Source of the DNA: Rudanella sp.
GTDB lineage: Bacteria > Bacteroidota > Bacteroidia > Cytophagales > Spirosomataceae
Direction: 5' to 3'
Assembly: GCA_026785985.1 (NCBI GenBank)
Contig: JAJAYX010000640.1
Span: forward strand, 1 to 6,981
Length of the DNA: 6,981 nucleotides
The notes below the pieces were generated by a model. The model saw only the letters and a program-made list of their open reading frames with translations. It did not search any database and had not been told where the DNA came from. Shown one piece after another: positions 6,812 through 6,981 of the stretch; position 1 is the first letter of the stretch, and each line of letters starts with the position of its first letter. Both the position numbers and the translations under genes were made by a program.

Positions 6812-6981
6812 CTATAACGAAAGGCAGCGTTGAATATTAACTTCATTATCTAAATCTTTGCCTTCCAGCAAATGTCGGGCAAACTGATGGGCAAGATACG
6901 GACTCAGCGAGACACCTTTGCTGCCAAAGCCCCCAAATATACCTACGGATGGATGCTGCGGATGGATGCCGATGAACGGCC
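6812..6981 (-). CDS. FAD-dependent oxidoreductase (DAO family), C-terminal 55 residues, cut by the window edge
   Basis: Too short for automatic detection, this open frame ends at TAG (6812-6814) and runs off the right edge. Its translation contains PFIGIHP, then GIFGGFGSKGVSLSPYLA, then HLLEGKDLDNEVNIQR. The small-residue run G-x-GSKG followed by a helix with SPYLAHQFA is the C-terminal FAD-contacting segment of the DAO fold, as in D-amino-acid dehydrogenases, glycine oxidases and the MnmC oxidase domain. The substrate cannot be told from this end. Its stop is 24 bp before the ATG of the outer-membrane protein gene, which suggests a shared transcript; a functional link is not shown. Confidence 0.8.
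   Translation of the reverse strand, partial: PFIGIHPQHPSVGIFGGFGSKGVSLSPYLAHQFARHLLEGKDLDNEVNIQRCLSL

Noticed and set aside
6302..6817. 171-codon open frame on the plus strand
   Set aside because: It lies opposite the signal peptide and first domain of the outer-membrane protein gene, and its translation has no recognisable domain. It is a shadow of the strong minus-strand gene.

Overview
The window looks like chromosome from a Bacteroidota bacterium, most likely of the order Cytophagales (Spirosoma or a relative). This rests on protein type: a DUF11 plus SdrD-B-like adhesin and a TolB-like/Omp85-like outer-membrane protein whose mature form starts after an 'ANA|Q' type signal site. Shine-Dalgarno sequences are not obvious. 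The genus is inference. All genes supported here are on the minus strand, so the story reads from right to left.

Right edge to 3545: the last 55 codons of an FAD-dependent (DAO-type) oxidoreductase end at 6812. After 24 bp comes a 1080-residue outer-membrane protein (6787 to 3545). Its parts are a signal peptide, a gluzincin-like 'peptidase MA' domain that has lost its catalytic residues, a TolB/PD40-type beta-propeller, a Thr/Ser/Pro-rich linker, and a C-terminal Omp85-superfamily-like beta-barrel. The tight spacing suggests one transcript, closed by a strong intrinsic terminator (14-bp perfect stem plus T-tract) at 3471-3522.

3544 to about 2920: a gene-free, AT-rich region of about 620 bp that probably controls the next gene. 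It holds an exact 12-bp direct repeat (one copy extends into a good sigma-54-like -24/-12 match), an imperfect 43-bp palindrome and a small perfect hairpin. No RNA gene was recognised.

2920 to the left edge: a large secreted multi-domain surface protein with a long leader, a signal-peptide-like segment, a DUF11 domain, a Cys-containing Ig-like region, and at least five SdrD-B-like repeats of about 116-121 residues, the last cut by the window edge. The frame is interrupted once, by an in-frame TAA at 1229-1231 where the sister repeats have Tyr or Phe. After it the same frame runs open for 409 codons to the edge. This is a point nonsense mutation (new pseudogene), a sequencing error, or a very unusual readthrough site.

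I see no clear new defence, mobile or RNA system. The most unusual points are the lone nonsense codon in a giant adhesin, the duplicated leader module with poly-C tracts in front of its signal peptide, and the pseudo-peptidase/propeller/Omp85-like barrel fusion.
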